DNA from: Lactifluus volemus
Lineage: Eukaryota > Basidiomycota > Agaricomycetes > Russulales > Russulaceae
DNA length: 64,000 nucleotides
Assembly (NCBI GenBank): GCA_022376515.1
Contig: WTXI01000008.1
Coordinates: 620,001 to 684,000 of the forward strand
Direction of reading: 5' to 3'
Of the stretch, positions 52,072 to 63,819 are shown piece by piece; the first letter of the stretch is position 1, and each line of letters begins with the position of its first letter. The notes beneath the pieces were generated by a model. The model worked only from the letters and a program-made list of their open reading frames with translations, searched no databases and had not been told where the DNA came from. A program made the translations under genes and the position numbers.

Positions 52072-54165
52072 TCACCTCGCATAAGGGTGGTATCCGTGTT
52101 GTCCACGATTCGTGATCCGAGCAGGCCCCGGGCCTTGATTCATCCCCGGACGACCTCCCCGTCCTGCACCTCCCCCCATCATACCACCCATATTCTGCCG
52201 CATGCCCATACCTCCCATGCCTCCTCCAGCTCCAGCCATCGCAGCAGCAGCAGCAGCCGCTCCCATCCCTCCTCCCGCGACCATACCTCCTCCCATACCC
52301 CCGCCGCTGGCACCTCCCATACCGATCGGGCCCATCCCGAGACGCATCCCACCGACACCGCCACCCATACCCATGTTACCAGCCATGCTGCCATCGGTGT
52401 CATACCAGCTACGCCGCCGCCACTCATTCCCCCCATACCGCCCATACCAAATCGGCCCATGCCCATGCCCATACCCATCATGGGGTTGAAACCTCCCATC
52501 ATGCCCATGCCTCCCCCCATCATGGCCCCATATGGCGTGCCCATCCCATTCATCACCCGTTGATACATCATGGACATATCGCCCGCACCCGTGTTGTTCA
52601 TGGCCATAAACGGCATACTACCGCCCATCGCAGTAGGATTACCGACGGCAGCCTGACCAGCGTTGAAGTTGTTGCCCGGTGAGGCGGGATTATGTCGTTG
52701 TTGATCACGCTGGCTACGTGGTTGTGCAGTCTTTACTTCAATCTGAATCGAGAGATCAGACTGGGTACACAGAAAGACACAAAGCGGAACAAGTACCTGC
52801 TTGTCATCGAGGATGAGTCCCAGCTTGCCAACAAGCTGAGAGTCATTGCTGTTGTCCTCAAATGTAACAAACCCGAATCCTTTCGATCGACCCGTCTCGC
52901 GATCGACCATGACCGTGGCATCGACCACCTTTCCGAAGTTGGTAAAGAAGGTGCGCATAGAGTCCGCGGTGGTCTGCGGTGCCAACCCGCCCACGAAATA
53001 TCGCGTATTGCGTAGATGCTCCTCTCGTGGAATCGCCCGTTTTGGGTCAATCTGTCTATATATATCAGAAACGCAGGGTGAGGTTCAAAAAGGGCAGCAC
53101 ACAGACGGCCTTTCCATCCAAGAAATGTTCCCGGATCATCACAGCGTTGACCGAAGCTGGATCTTCAAAGGTGAGGAACGCAAAGCCGCGTGACTTGCCA
53201 TCCGCGTCCCGGACGATCGTACAGGCGTCGACTTTGCCAAACTCGGAGAAGTAATTTCGCAAGCCCTCTGGTCAAAGATAAAAAAAACACGACAACAACA
53301 ACAAAGAGACGATCACGCGCGCCACCACACGATTCAGAGAGTTAGCAAAATGTTTCAACAATGACATTGGCAAAAAGAGGAGGGGGGAATAAAAGGATGA
53401 AACGAGATAAAGTACCATCTGTTGTATCCCAGGATAGCCGCCGACAAACATCTTGCTGTAATGAGGTGGCGCATGGTACCGCAACGGAGGGTAATCGACA
53501 GAGGTGGAGAGATGCAGAGCAGAGCGTAGGCGTAGGCATAGGCAAAGCAAAGCGACATAGGGAGAAAGATAGGAGTTTAAGTGGTAGCAAAATATGGAAT
53601 AAAGAGAATAAGGTGAGGCGCGAGGCTATCCAAGCTAGCCATAACATCGAGGGAGTATAGCAGAGGGAGAAGACTCTCGTACGCGTGGACACTACTGCTA
53701 AAGTAGTAGCTGGACGCACTGTTTTCCGTAGGACAAGGACACGACTTATAACCTGACACACACACACTCGCATACAAACAGACATGACGGACCGACCACC
53801 ACGGTGGGGGGCAGCCACAGAACGGATAGAATGAGGAGATTGGAGCACGCACCCTTCATCTTTCATCTCTGACGGCCTAACCGGCCGCGCTTGCCCATCG
53901 ACAATAACAACAGCTCCTCCTGATGCTGCTGATGCTGCTGACGCCGTAGTAGTAGTCGGAGAACCAGACGGAGCGCCGGTCTGGTTAAATTGAGCGAGAC
54001 GAGCGGCATCGAGGCGAACCCGTTCCTGACTGGGCATCTGACGATACGACGACGAAAATTGTTCTGCAACCTGCGCCGAGTACGATAAAGGGGTTCCCGC
54101 TCCATTAAAATTGGGTTTTGCGGGCAAGGTGGCATTGACGGAGGACCTTGTCCTGAACGAATCTT
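52072..54165 (-). pseudogene. RRM (hnRNP/Hrp1-type) RNA-binding protein with two frameshifts, unit 2
   Basis: N-terminal Ser/Thr/Ala-rich region (YSAQVAEQFSSSYRQ, AASGGAVVIVDGQARP; 54.1-53.87 kb), RRM1 (LRNYFSEFGKVDACTIVRDA, SRGFAFLTFED; 53.27-53.1 kb), RRM2 (RYFVGGLAPQTTADSMRTFF, SKGFGFVTFED; 53.0-52.8 kb) and a Gly/Met-rich tail. Two-RRM proteins of this build act in mRNA 3'-end processing and export. Two lesions: the RNP2 motif near 53435 reads MFVGG then LSWDTTD in another frame (one base lost), and 16 bases present in unit 1 (45945-45960 region) are missing near 52392. The 5' end is cut at ~54165 by the next unit. Confidence 0.8.
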
Positions 54166-54242
54166 TTTTAGTGTCAAATAGTATCACTTTAGAAGCTCTT
54201 AAGAGGCCTCTAAAAGTGGTCCAACGGTGATAGAGGGGGTTA

Positions 54243-54250
54243 GTTAAAAT
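54243..54250. repeat. Left 8 bp target-site duplication of hAT-like element
   Basis: GTTAAAAT, repeated at 59602-59609 on the far side of the element. Confidence 0.8.
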
Positions 54251-54359
54251 TTGTTGCCGCCAGTCCGGTGTCACACCGGTCCAACTCGGACCGGACCGAA
54301 AAATCGAGTTCACCGGTCCAACCCACGGTGTAGGAACATTGATTAGTAATAATTTCCCA

Positions 54360-55392
54360 CTACACAAACAAGTCGCACATGATGCCCGTTTCGAGTCTCC
54401 GTATGTGAAGCTACTCAGCGAACACTACACTAGCCAGGCCGAAAGGAGGTCACGTCCATCGGATGACCCGCTTACGTTCCTCGACTATTGTACCGCCAAG
54501 ACTGCAGAGGAAACTTCTCGCGCAACTTTACCTGACACAAGTTGGGACGCCGTGCAGGCGACGACGGAGAGATCGCTTTTACTTGGTCATTTGGACTGGT
54601 TAGCAAATGGTGGTGGGTTTTTTTTTTCTCTACTCGAGCTCTTCCTAAACGTACCTCCCTCTCAGTGATTGGGCCACTTATGGAAGGAAACGACGTCGAG
54701 AATCTCAGGACGCTGAAGTTGGCTGAACGCGCTGTTTGATTGCCGGACCCGGGACTCCCCAAGCTTGTTAGCGCATTCAAATCATTCGTTACTGTAGGTC
54801 ACGCATCCACCGCGGCTCACACGTTTCTCACCTATTCATAGGCAAAAGTCGCTGATATTGTATGTGACGTTAGTAAAGACGAGGAGATGGTAGAGCGACT
54901 ACTCATGTTCAAGTCAAATGCCTCGCTGGTCCTCTCCTTTCCCACCTCATCCTCATCCCTAACCCAAGACTTTCGATATGTTCTGCACGACACATTTTCT
55001 AATGGGTTTAAAAAATGCTACAACAAGCCCACAGAGCAGCAAAAAGGATGTCTTCTGCGCATTCTATCATCGTGCTTTGGCAAAGCGGCTCCTACTTGGC
55101 CGTAGCGTGAGCGACGATGCGGAAAAGGCAATGCTTCAAAAACTCAAAGATGGTGCGTATCTCAGCACAAGCATTATTTCTTGGAGATTCACACACTTCC
55201 TGTGACACAGACTATGACCCTGAATTTGGTATGGGTGACCATATGTTTCGAGACCTCGCCTTGTCGTGCGACACAATGGTGGAGTACCATGCATGCCTTG
55301 TGCCTGAGCGTGCGATAGAGCAGAAGCTCACCACAAATGGTCCTACAACAGAGTTTTTGGCCGTTCTCTTCAGGGCTAACATGAGGAATTAA
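54360..55392 (+). pseudogene. Captured cullin (CUL4-like) gene fragment
   Basis: Translated blocks match cullins in order: [147 protein letters not shown], then YDPEFGMGDHMFRDLALS and TMVEYHA. Introns are still present (for example GTGGTGGG...CTCTCAG near 54613-54665, and GTGCGT...GACACAG near 55153-55210). The capture was therefore from genomic DNA and not from mRNA. A stop after LAERAV and a deletion between NKPTE and DVFCAF rule out a working cullin. Confidence 0.85.
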
Positions 55393-55522
55393 GGGATTTG
55401 CTTAACAGCATGGACGAATAGGACTTCAAATTGTAATTTACTACTATAACAAAGCTGTTGACTGGCCCGTGTGAGATCCTTGTGTCTGCAATCGAGTTAC
55501 ACCGGTGTGCACCGGTGTGAAC

Positions 55523-55537
55523 TCGATTTTTCGAGTT
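55523..55537. repeat. Left 15 bp target-site duplication of the LINE
   Basis: TCGATTTTTCGAGTT, repeated exactly at 59536-59550. Confidence 0.9.
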
Positions 55538-55744
55538 TTTTTTTTTTTTGGAAAGCGCTTTTTATTGGGGAGTTAACTAGACGCTAACTACCTAAAAAAA
55601 GTGCTAAGTATCAGGAGATTTACCATCAGCTTATCTTAGCGCGCTGGAGCCGGGCCGGTGGACCGGGGAGAGGACGAAAATGCATTTACGCACATCCCTA
55701 GAAAAGGGATAGTGTGGGACTCAGGCCACTTCACCTGGGGTCAG

Positions 55745-57660
55745 CTATGGTGGCCTCCTACCCACTAAAACCTCACAATTATGGAGCCAGTTGTATGGGG
55801 GTTCCCCATGCTGTCGTAGGATGAGATCCCAGGTGTGGGAAACTGTTCTGGTGAACTTCTGGTTTCGTTTTATTTTTGTAGCCGTGATCCTATCATTGGT
55901 GAGTCTTGTGTTGATGGCTTTGTACCACCGTGTTTTAATCTCGTTTTCGTTATGGCTGCGTTCTTGGATAATGCGCTCACACCGGAGGACCCAGATCAGG
56001 TGGGCTGATTCAGAAATGAGGATTTGAAGAAGGCGAGTGGCGCCTCTTAGGTCAGGGGATCTGTCGTTCTGGTGAGCTTCGTTTCCTTGGGCTTGGGGTA
56101 CCGTGATGGATCCACAGCCTAGGATGATGCCTAGGTTGATCTGTGGCCAGGAGTCGGGTGAGTGGGGCCAGGTCGTGCGTGCTAGGGCCCAAATCGTGTT
56201 GACCGGTTTTTCGCGACAGTGGACGAGGACGTGGGCCATCGATTCTATGGTGTTACATTTGGAGCACATTTGGCGGTGTTCGTGGTTGGGTACGTGACTC
56301 CAGAAATCTCCTATTTTGTATGATCCGTGCATGGATTTGAATAGGAATTGGCGTACACGGAGTCTAAGGACTGTGTTCCTGATGCCTTTCCATAGAGACT
56401 CGTCTGTTTCGATCAAGTCGGTGAGGTTCGTTAGGGCCGTCCGGGTGAGTTGGAGGTTTTCTATCGTTGTCAGTCTGATTGGGGGGGAGGCACGTTCTCG
56501 GATTCCTTGGTACGCAATTGCTTGTGTTAGCGTTGTTAGCTTAGCGCCTTGTAGGTTGTATTCTTTGGGTATGTGTAATTCTAGGATGTCGGGCTCCTCT
56601 TTATTGGCTCCTTCCTTTGCGAGACGATCGCTTTCCTCATTTCCAATGTTGCCCTCATGGCCTTTGACCCACTTGAAGGATGTGGTTGCGGTGCGGACCT
56701 TGAGGAGGTAAGCCGCTCTTTTAAAGTGGGGTGCATTCTTTACTCCTATCCAGCCATTATCCTCCCAGGCGCGCAGGTGCGTCGTGAGACCGGAAATTAC
56801 ATATTTGGAGTCTGACATTATTAACAATGGCCAAAAGTGAGGGATTGACTTCGCAGCGTCTATTACCGCTGCAATTTCAGCTACCTGGTTTGATTGGGCC
56901 GTTCCTGGAACTCGTAGAGAGGAGTTACGCCTGTCATCTGGTCCAAACCAGATTCCACTTCCACATCGTGCGTTTTCCTTACCGTTATTGAAGCATGCGC
57001 CGTCAGTGTAGACTGTCACTTCTCTGTGTCTCATGTTTATCCCTCGGGTGTAGTAACGGCGTGCTGGGATGTTGGAGAGGCGGCTTGGGTCTACGAAGAT
57101 CCTGAAGCATTCTGCTAAGTCATCTCTGCAGGTGATTGAAGGGTCGAAGAGGATGGTTCCATTGTTTTGTGCTGCTTCTAGGTTTCTGGCCTTTCGTCCC
57201 CTCGTCAGTGATAGGTGATCGTGCTGGTCTCCTAGTGGTAGGGGGTTCAATTTAGCATCAATCTGGTTTATTCTGATAGATGCTTCTAGCACGCATGCGT
57301 GGGGGTTATGACATCCTCGGTGGCGGTCTGTCCTGCAGTCCTGGCATAGACATTGGGGGAGGGGGACGTGGGGGGGGCCTTGGTGTGTATCCCGCAGTCT
57401 AGCGGATGCAATGAGAAGGTCTGCGACTGTCATGGTGTTGTGCGTTTCGAGTAGGCATTTCGAGGTGGCATTCGTGAGTGGGCGGGGTTCAGAGGCTAGG
57501 TGGTACCACGCTGGTAGTTGAGCACGTAAGCATCGGGAAAGTCTTATAGCGGCAAGGTTGGCTTTGTATTTACCAGCTGTTTGTAGCATTCTTTTTAGGT
57601 CTTCGTTCAGCTGTCTAAACCGCGGGCCCTTTGTTGGGATGTCCCAGGATTGGAGGAAGC
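55745..57660 (-). CDS. LINE ORF2 C-terminal part: RNase H domain (separated by solo LTR)
   Basis: After the LTR the frame resumes as LQSWDIPTKGPRFRQLNEDL. It then carries a CCHC-like Cys/His cluster (CLCQDCRTDRHRGCHNPHAC). The RNase H domain follows with all four acidic positions: YTDGACFNNG, NQVAEIAAV, MSDSKYVISGL and NEESDRLAKEG. It ends with a CSKC..H..C zinc-like motif (MCSKCNTIESMAHVLVHC) before the stop at 55745. RNase H downstream of RT is typical of Tad1-type LINEs of fungi. Removing the LTR joins this frame to the RT part without a shift. Confidence 0.85.
57655..57660. repeat. Left 6 bp target-site duplication of solo LTR
   Basis: GGAAGC, repeated at 58140-58145. Deleting the LTR and one copy restores the codons for ARINCFLQSWDIP. 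Confidence 0.9.
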
Positions 57661-58139
57661 TGTCACGGTAAACGTGACGTGACGGTCACAGGTGACCCTG
57701 ACTCATCATTTTTCTCGTTTACTCATCGATACGTTGGACGATTCTCCCACCTTCCGTTTAGTTCCATAATGTTCCGGCTGATTCTGTACGTTTCCATACA
57801 TTCACAGGTACATCCTGAACATTCTAGTACGATCCGACAGTCCAGTATATATATCCCTTGTACCTCTGAGACAGGCCTTAAGCTCGTTCTCCTGTAGAAC
57901 TCAGGTAGTCGATACAGCGAGCAATACAAGTGGCTGTTCAGCCTTCCCTTCCCCTTCCCCTCTGAAAGACTGCTTCCTCTTTGAGTGAAGCCTCTGAAGA
58001 CTTGTGTGGACCACGCCACAGTCAAGTCTTCTACTCTTTGACTAGACCTTCGCGCCTTAGTCCCTGCGGCCGCTTCGTCGTTCCGCTTAGTCAGCACGAC
58101 TCAGAACCGAAACCACGCCACGGTGACCTGACCATGACA
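57661..58139. mobile_element. 479 bp solo LTR inside the LINE
   Basis: Starts TGTCACGGTAAACG and ends TGACCATGACA (TG...CA), with a 6 bp target duplication. Inside is a TATATATATCCC promoter-like box (near 57845) and a CCTGTAGAACTCAGG stretch, as expected of an LTR promoter and polyadenylation region. No internal retroelement genes remain, so it is the product of recombination between two LTRs. It is most likely from the Ty3/Gypsy group, but the class cannot be fixed from the LTR alone. Confidence 0.85.
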
Positions 58140-59535
58140 GGAAGCAGTTAATGCGTGCTTGTTCGTTGGAGGTGGTTGGTGCGATCACGTCTATTATTAT
58201 ATCGGAGACTTTCGCCCACTTTGGGCGTGAAGGGGTGAGGTTTAGGTATGCCTTTAGCCACATGATTTCGATGGCTTCGTTTCTAGCAGGGATGTCTAGC
58301 AGGCCTAGGCCGCCTTTTTCTATGGGGCAGTACAGTGTATCCATTCCAATTCTGGGGGAGGAGTCGTCACTCCATATGAAGTCCCAGCTTAGTTTCTCAA
58401 GCGCTTTTACGATGTTGTCGGGCATCCCTTGAGCTTTCGTGAGGAATTGGGTGTGTCCGCCGATTACAGCTTGCACAATTAACTTGCGGCCATTCAGGGT
58501 GGGGTGGCCTTTATTCCACAGGTCGAGTTTGATTTTAATCCGGTCAAGGATTGGTTCCCAGGGGGAGGCGTTGTCTACTTTATTTCCTATCCATGCGCCC
58601 AGGGAGCGTGTTGCATCTCCGTCTTTCGCGATCCGGATTCTCTCGCTTAGTGGTTCTCTGTCTAATTGGTTGATTTTCCTTGTCTCTAATACAGATGACC
58701 TGTATCCCTCAGGGCCGATTGGTATGATCTCGGTCTTTTCTATGTTGAACTTCACACCTGAGGCCCGACACCATTTGTCCAAGAGTGATTTTACATGGTC
58801 AAAGCGGTCATTTCGGCTTAGGTACAGGTTGGTGTCGTCTGCGAAGAAACTGGTTATCAGCTTATCTTCCAGGCCCGGTATTCGGAAACCTAGAAGTCTT
58901 GGGCTGTCTCTAAGTGTGCATGCAAGAGGTTCTATTGCTAGGTTGAAGGCTAGGCAGGAGAGGGGGTCTCCTTGTCTCACACCTTGCGTGACTCGGAAGG
59001 GTTCACTGAAATGGCCGTTGACAGCTACCTGGGTACTGGCATTTTCATACAGGTTTCTTATGGTCTTAATGAAGAGGGGTGGGAGTCTGAACGCTTCTAG
59101 GGTTTTCCATAGGTAGTCGTGTCTTATCTTGTCATACGCTTTTTCTTGGTCGAGCGCAACAATCGCCCCTTCCTCCTTGGTAATCTCTGCATAGTTGATG
59201 ATGGCTTTCGCTAGCCTAATCTGGTCGAAAATGGATCTTCCTGGGATGAAACCAGCTTGATCTTTATGCACTAGGCTGTCAATCGAGTCTGTTAATTGTA
59301 TGGCAAGGACTTTGGTGAACAGCTTATAATCTGTGTTGAGCAGGGTAATCGGCCGGTAATTACTTATTTCCATGGGATCTTTCTTTTTGTACAGGGGGCA
59401 CATCCAGCCAAGGGCGAAATCAGAGTCAGGGGCAACGCCGAAGGTTTGTATGTCCTGGAAGATAGTAGCTAGGGTTTTGCTAATGTTGAAGCCGTCTTTA
59501 TTTTCGCTTAGTGCCGTTTCGTGCTTGGTTTTCAA
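58140..59535 (-). CDS. LINE ORF2 N-terminal part: reverse transcriptase (5'-truncated)
   Basis: Frame beginning NKDGFNISKTLATIFQD just inside the truncated 5' end. RT blocks in order: WMCPLYKKKDPMEISNYRPI, VHKDQAGFIPGRSIFDQI, AIVALDQEKAYDKIRHDYLW (catalytic Asp), FRVTQGVRQGDPLSCLAFNL and the catalytic FFADDTNLYLS. A thumb region with a conserved LWSDDSS-type segment (FIWSDDSSPRIG) and KGGLGLLDIPARNEA follows. All catalytic aspartates are present. The frame is cut at INCFL by the solo LTR. Confidence 0.9.
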
Positions 59536-59601
59536 TCGATTTTTCGAGTTGCGTCCGAGTTGACACACCGGACTGGACCGCACCGGACCGCGGCAACACT
59601 A

Positions 59602-59609
59602 GTTAAAAT
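59602..59609. repeat. Right 8 bp target-site duplication of hAT-like element
   Basis: GTTAAAAT, identical to 54243-54250. Confidence 0.8.
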
Positions 59610-59816
59610 CGATACAGTACATGGGAATTTAGAGCTAACTAGCCGGTTTTAGCGCTTGAGGATTTTCCTGATGGCCACTTGTGCGCATTATCTGATGCCT
59701 AGGCGTCTATTCGTCCATATCTGGTGTTATTTGTGCAGACACGAGGCTGCGTCCGAGTCGAGGCAGCACAGGTGAAGCTCCCCCATTTGCCATAGCTTCT
59801 CTCCGAATCTAGCCCA

Positions 59817-62800
59817 ATGTCTCAGACGCCCCCAATGGCTGCTCCATCTTCCTCCTCTAATTTCCAATCTATTCTCGTTGCTGCATTGGAGGATTATAAA
59901 AATAAAACAAAGAATGACCTTCTCCAACATGGACTCAAGGACCAACTGGAATGTTGTGAGTCTGCTAGCGCTATTCTCGATGCGCTCGACAAGCAATTCC
60001 ACATCCAACAATTCATTCAATCTCAAGTCGGATGTAAGAGCCTCAAACAGTGGCTAAGTGCTACCGCTACCGTCCTCTATGCATTTTCTTCAGCCCTTGG
60101 ACAGGGCATTGGCCTGGTAATCCTCTATTGGTCTCGTCATCAACGATTAGCACTCTAATCTTTCGTTTCACAGGCCTTCTCTCCTGCGAAGATCATTTTT
60201 GCGGGAATCGGTGTCCTTTTCATAGTGTGTAAATTTCCTTGATTTGTACAGATGGTCCTGATACGGAAGTGTGTCAGGCGGTTAGGGATGTTAACGCAAG
60301 CGGAGATGTACTCATTGGCCTCTTCTCGCGCATTGAGAACTGCTTTAAGCGATTCGAGATATATGCTCAAGCTCGACTACCTGATTCAATGAGGGAATTC
60401 ATGGTAAAGATGATGGTTGAGGTATTTGGAATTCTTGCTACTGCTACAAAAGCAATCAAGCAGCGATGGATCAGTGAGTGACTCGGAATACTTATGCACA
60501 GGTTGCACCTAATTGATCATCTTCAGAGAAATATCTGAAGACCCTGATCGGAAGGACGGATATCGAAGATGCACTGAAGAAGCTTGAAAAGCTTTCAAGT
60601 GATGAGGGTCTGATGGCAACTGCACAGATCCTGAAAGTTGCCCACGGCGTCGATGACCAAGTGATGGTCATCACAGAGAGAGTAAACCAGGTCGTCCATG
60701 GTACGCAGGATACCTTCTAAATATTCACTAACTATCCTTAACGTTCGTGCTTCTAGTCGGAAGAGAGACAGCTGAAGCGGTGCTTCGAATCGAGGATCAT
60801 CTAGGTGGTCTCTCACGTACGTCATCTCCTAACCTATCTCCAGTACGCTAGAGAAGCTCACTCATCCACAGGATATCAGGCCAGGAAGGAACTCCAACAA
60901 TGGCTAGATCCTCCGGATCCGTCTATCAATTATAACCTCGCACGCGACATTCACCACGATGGCACTGCCACGTGGTTCACTCGAGGCGAAACATTTGACC
61001 GTTGGAAATCATCAAGTTCAAAATCCTCTTTATGGATTCACGGAAAGGGTACATATCTTCTGCTTTTGATGTGTTAGCTGCCGCTAATGCTCTCTGTCGG
61101 GCTTGGTAGCCGGATCTGGGAAAAGTATACTCAGGTATTTTATTACTTGACCTTTCGCATCCCGAGAAACTCATATTTTGGTCAAGTTCCTCAATCATCC
61201 AGGAGACAAAGCATCTCTCGAACGACAAAGAATCGTACACAATCTTCTTCTTCTTTGACTTCAGGGACGAAGCGAAACAAACTTCCCGCGCTTTACTGTC
61301 ATCATTTGTCGCCCAACTATGCGATCAATCTGATTCATTCTTCAAAAACATTTTCGGCCTATATTCCGCAGAAGGAAGTGCTAAACAGCAGCCCAGTGAG
61401 GACACGCTGTTGAAATGCCTCAAAGACGTGATTTCGGGTTCCGGCCAAGTCCCTATCTACATCACCATCGATGCTCTGGACGAATGTCCTAACATTTCGA
61501 AGGAGATTGGGGTGCCACCCCCACGTCGAAAGGCCTTGCAGATTGTGAAGGAGCTTGTTGAACTCCACTGTCCCAACTTGCATTTATGTGTAGCAAGTCG
61601 TCCTGAGGCCGACATCCAAAGTGTCCTTGAACCATTGGCGTATTTCAAGGTTTCTCTTCATGACCAAGATGGACAGAAGGAGGATATTTCTGAATATGTG
61701 CGCTCTGTGATTTATTCAGACGAAGAACAGGAGATGAAGAGATGGAGACCGGAGATAAAAGAGCTTGCTTTCAAGACATTATCTGAGAAGGCCGACGGAA
61801 TGTATGAGTATTCCTTCATATTCATGACATTTATTCAGACTGTCTGTAGGTTTCGTTGGGTTGCGTGTCAACTGGAGGTGCTACGGAAATGCCTCGCGCG
61901 GAATGTCGAGCGTGTGCTCGGAGAATTGCCGAAATCCCTGGACGAAACATACATGCGTTTGCTGGAGGGAATCGATGAGGCAAACAGAGACGATGTTCAT
62001 CGTCTGTTGCAATGTCTTGTGGTGGCAATTCGTCCCCTCACTGTCGAGGAACTTGCCGAGATCCTCGCGATTGACTTCGAGGATGGTGAGGGAATCCCAA
62101 TGTTGAAGCCGGATTGGCGGTGGGAGGATCAAGGGAGAGGGCTTCAAGCAGCATGCTCAAGTTTAATCACCATTATTGACGACAGCTCAAGCGCCATTAC
62201 TGACGACGGTTCAAGTCGGTCACTGCAGTCACGAGTTGTGCAGTTCTCGCACTTCTCGGTGAAAGAGTTTCTGACTTCGCCTCGCCTCGCTTGTTCAAGT
62301 CGAGATGTCTCACGGTATCATATTTCCCTCGAACCTGCCCATACAGTGCTCGCACAAGCCTGTTTAGGCGTCCTGCTCCGCTTGGATCGCAGGCATGTCC
62401 AAGGTTGGAGTATCCCTGGCTTTCCACTGGCACATTACGCTGCTCGGCATTGGGTCATACATGCCCAATTCGAGAATGTGTCGTCATACGTGTTGAATGG
62501 GATGAAATATCTCTTTGACCCTGAAAAACCGCACTTTTTGGCGTGGACTCGGATCATTGGCGAATCGTTCATAAACGGATCTTTACCCGACTCGGAATTT
62601 CCTCTGGATTTCTGGTTATCAAAACTCGAACCAGAACGGACAATTGAACGGTCGCCCCTATACCACGCCTCGCTCTGTGGATTTCATGACCTGGTAGAAC
62701 ACCTCATTTTCAAGTGTCCTCAACTTGTTAATGCCGTCAGTTTTGGTCGCTACCTGACGCCATTATTTGCAGCGTTGGCGAAGAATCACATCCAAATTTC

Positions 62801-63338
62801 GCGGTTACTCTGTCAGCACGGTGCAGAAGTGAATATTCGAGGATCCCAAAACAAGACTGCACTGCACTTGGCATCGCTCTATGGAAATCGCCAATTTGTA
62901 CAGTTGCTCCTTAGCTATGGTGCAGATCCAAACGTCCGGGATATCTGGGACCAAACTCCACTGCACTGGGCAATCGTGAATGGGAACCCCGACGTGTTTC
63001 GGATACTACTCGAGCTCAATGGTGATGCCAATGTTCGGAATTGCGACAACCGGACGCCATTACGCGACGCCTCGCAGCGTGATCGCTTCGATATGGATGA
63101 AGCATTACCTGTACGCCGTATAGATGTGAACGCAAGGGATAAGTTTGGGAGAACCCCATTACATCGAGCGGTCTCTCTCGGGGGGGATCGGAGGCTCGAC
63201 GCCGCACGTGTAATGCTGGAGCATGGTGCAGACACAGAGGCTGAGAACATCGAGGGCTGCACTCCATTCCAACTTGCGTCATTGGGGAGTGATGATAAAT
63301 TCATGGAATTGCTGATAGAATATGGTGCAAAGCATTGA
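59817..63338 (+). CDS. Goodbye-NACHT-ankyrin STAND receptor (fungal NLR), copy 3
   Basis: Same architecture as copy 1, starting MSQTPPMAAPSSSSNF. The Goodbye domain reads LKDQLECCESASAILDALDK and ASGDVLIGLFSRIENCFKRF. The donor after LFIV is a strong GTAAAT. The P-loop exon GCCGGATCTGGGAAAAG and Walker B IYITIDALDECPN are intact. The long last exon (from ~61150) is open through five ankyrin repeats to TGA at 63336-63338, ending IEYGAKH and not the AKGKS of copies 1 and 2. Differences between copies concentrate in the linker before the ankyrins (near 62160-62220 and 62390-62420) and within the ankyrin repeats. It looks functional and lacks the nonsense mutation of copy 2. Its 5' flank is interrupted 216 bp upstream by the hAT-like element. 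Confidence 0.85.
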
Positions 63339-63819
63339 GGGAAAATCGTAGTGGCCTTTGATAGTAGATCTACTCTACTAGTAGTAGTACTAGCACGCCC
63401 AAAAATATGTATGGATCCTACCTTTCCTTCGCGTCAAATTTCTATTACAGTAGGTTAAGTTTTGCTGGCGACATAGTCGGAGTTGACTTGGACTCGGAGT
63501 ATCAGACCATGGGTTCCCACCAATGTCGAAAACCGAACAGCCCAATGACGTGTTGAACATATACAGTATTGCTAGTGAGAGCCTGAGTGGAATCCTCTCC
63601 TTCAAAGTGGTGAACATTACAAAGTCGTGGTACAGCAAAATTTTCCCACATCATGATCATCCCAGTGGTATGTCATAAAGATAACATCAAAAATCAGCTC
63701 AAAATGGAGGGCCTCAAACTATATACTCGACGCAGATAATAACTAGCTACAAAAAGTGGGTGATGAACACACAGCACAAAAAAAAAGCCACCAAAAAAAG
63801 GGATAAAAGGAAAAAAGAT
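63339..63819. other. Convergent intergenic region of unit 3
   Basis: Conserved with the same interval in units 1 and 2. No gene. Confidence 0.6.

Larger units (their letters stand above)
55538..59535 (-). mobile_element. Tad-like LINE retrotransposon, 5'-truncated
   Basis: Minus-strand element. Its poly-A tail appears as the T run at 55538-55549, and its broken 5' end is at 59535. Perfect 15 bp target duplications flank it. It keeps the reverse transcriptase from just before the fingers to the thumb and an RNase H domain. The apurinic endonuclease and ORF1 are absent, the usual result of incomplete reverse transcription. It is split by a solo LTR. Confidence 0.9.
54251..59601. mobile_element. 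hAT-like TIR element carrying a cullin gene fragment, with nested LINE
   Basis: Left end TTGTTGCCGCCAGTCCGGTG and right end (complement) TAGTGTTGCCGCGGTCCGG are imperfect inverted repeats of about 60-70 bp. They share CAGTCCGGTGTG, TCAACTCGGAC and GAAAAATCGA blocks, and a ~14 bp indel separates them. An 8 bp target duplication fits the hAT superfamily. Without the LINE the element would be about 1.34 kb. It encodes no transposase; its body is a cullin gene fragment, so it is non-autonomous. It sits in the AT-rich 5' border of unit 3. Confidence 0.8.

Noticed and set aside
55538..59535. An active LINE
   Set aside because: The endonuclease and ORF1 are missing by 5' truncation and the ORF is split by a solo LTR, although the RT and RNase H catalytic residues are intact.
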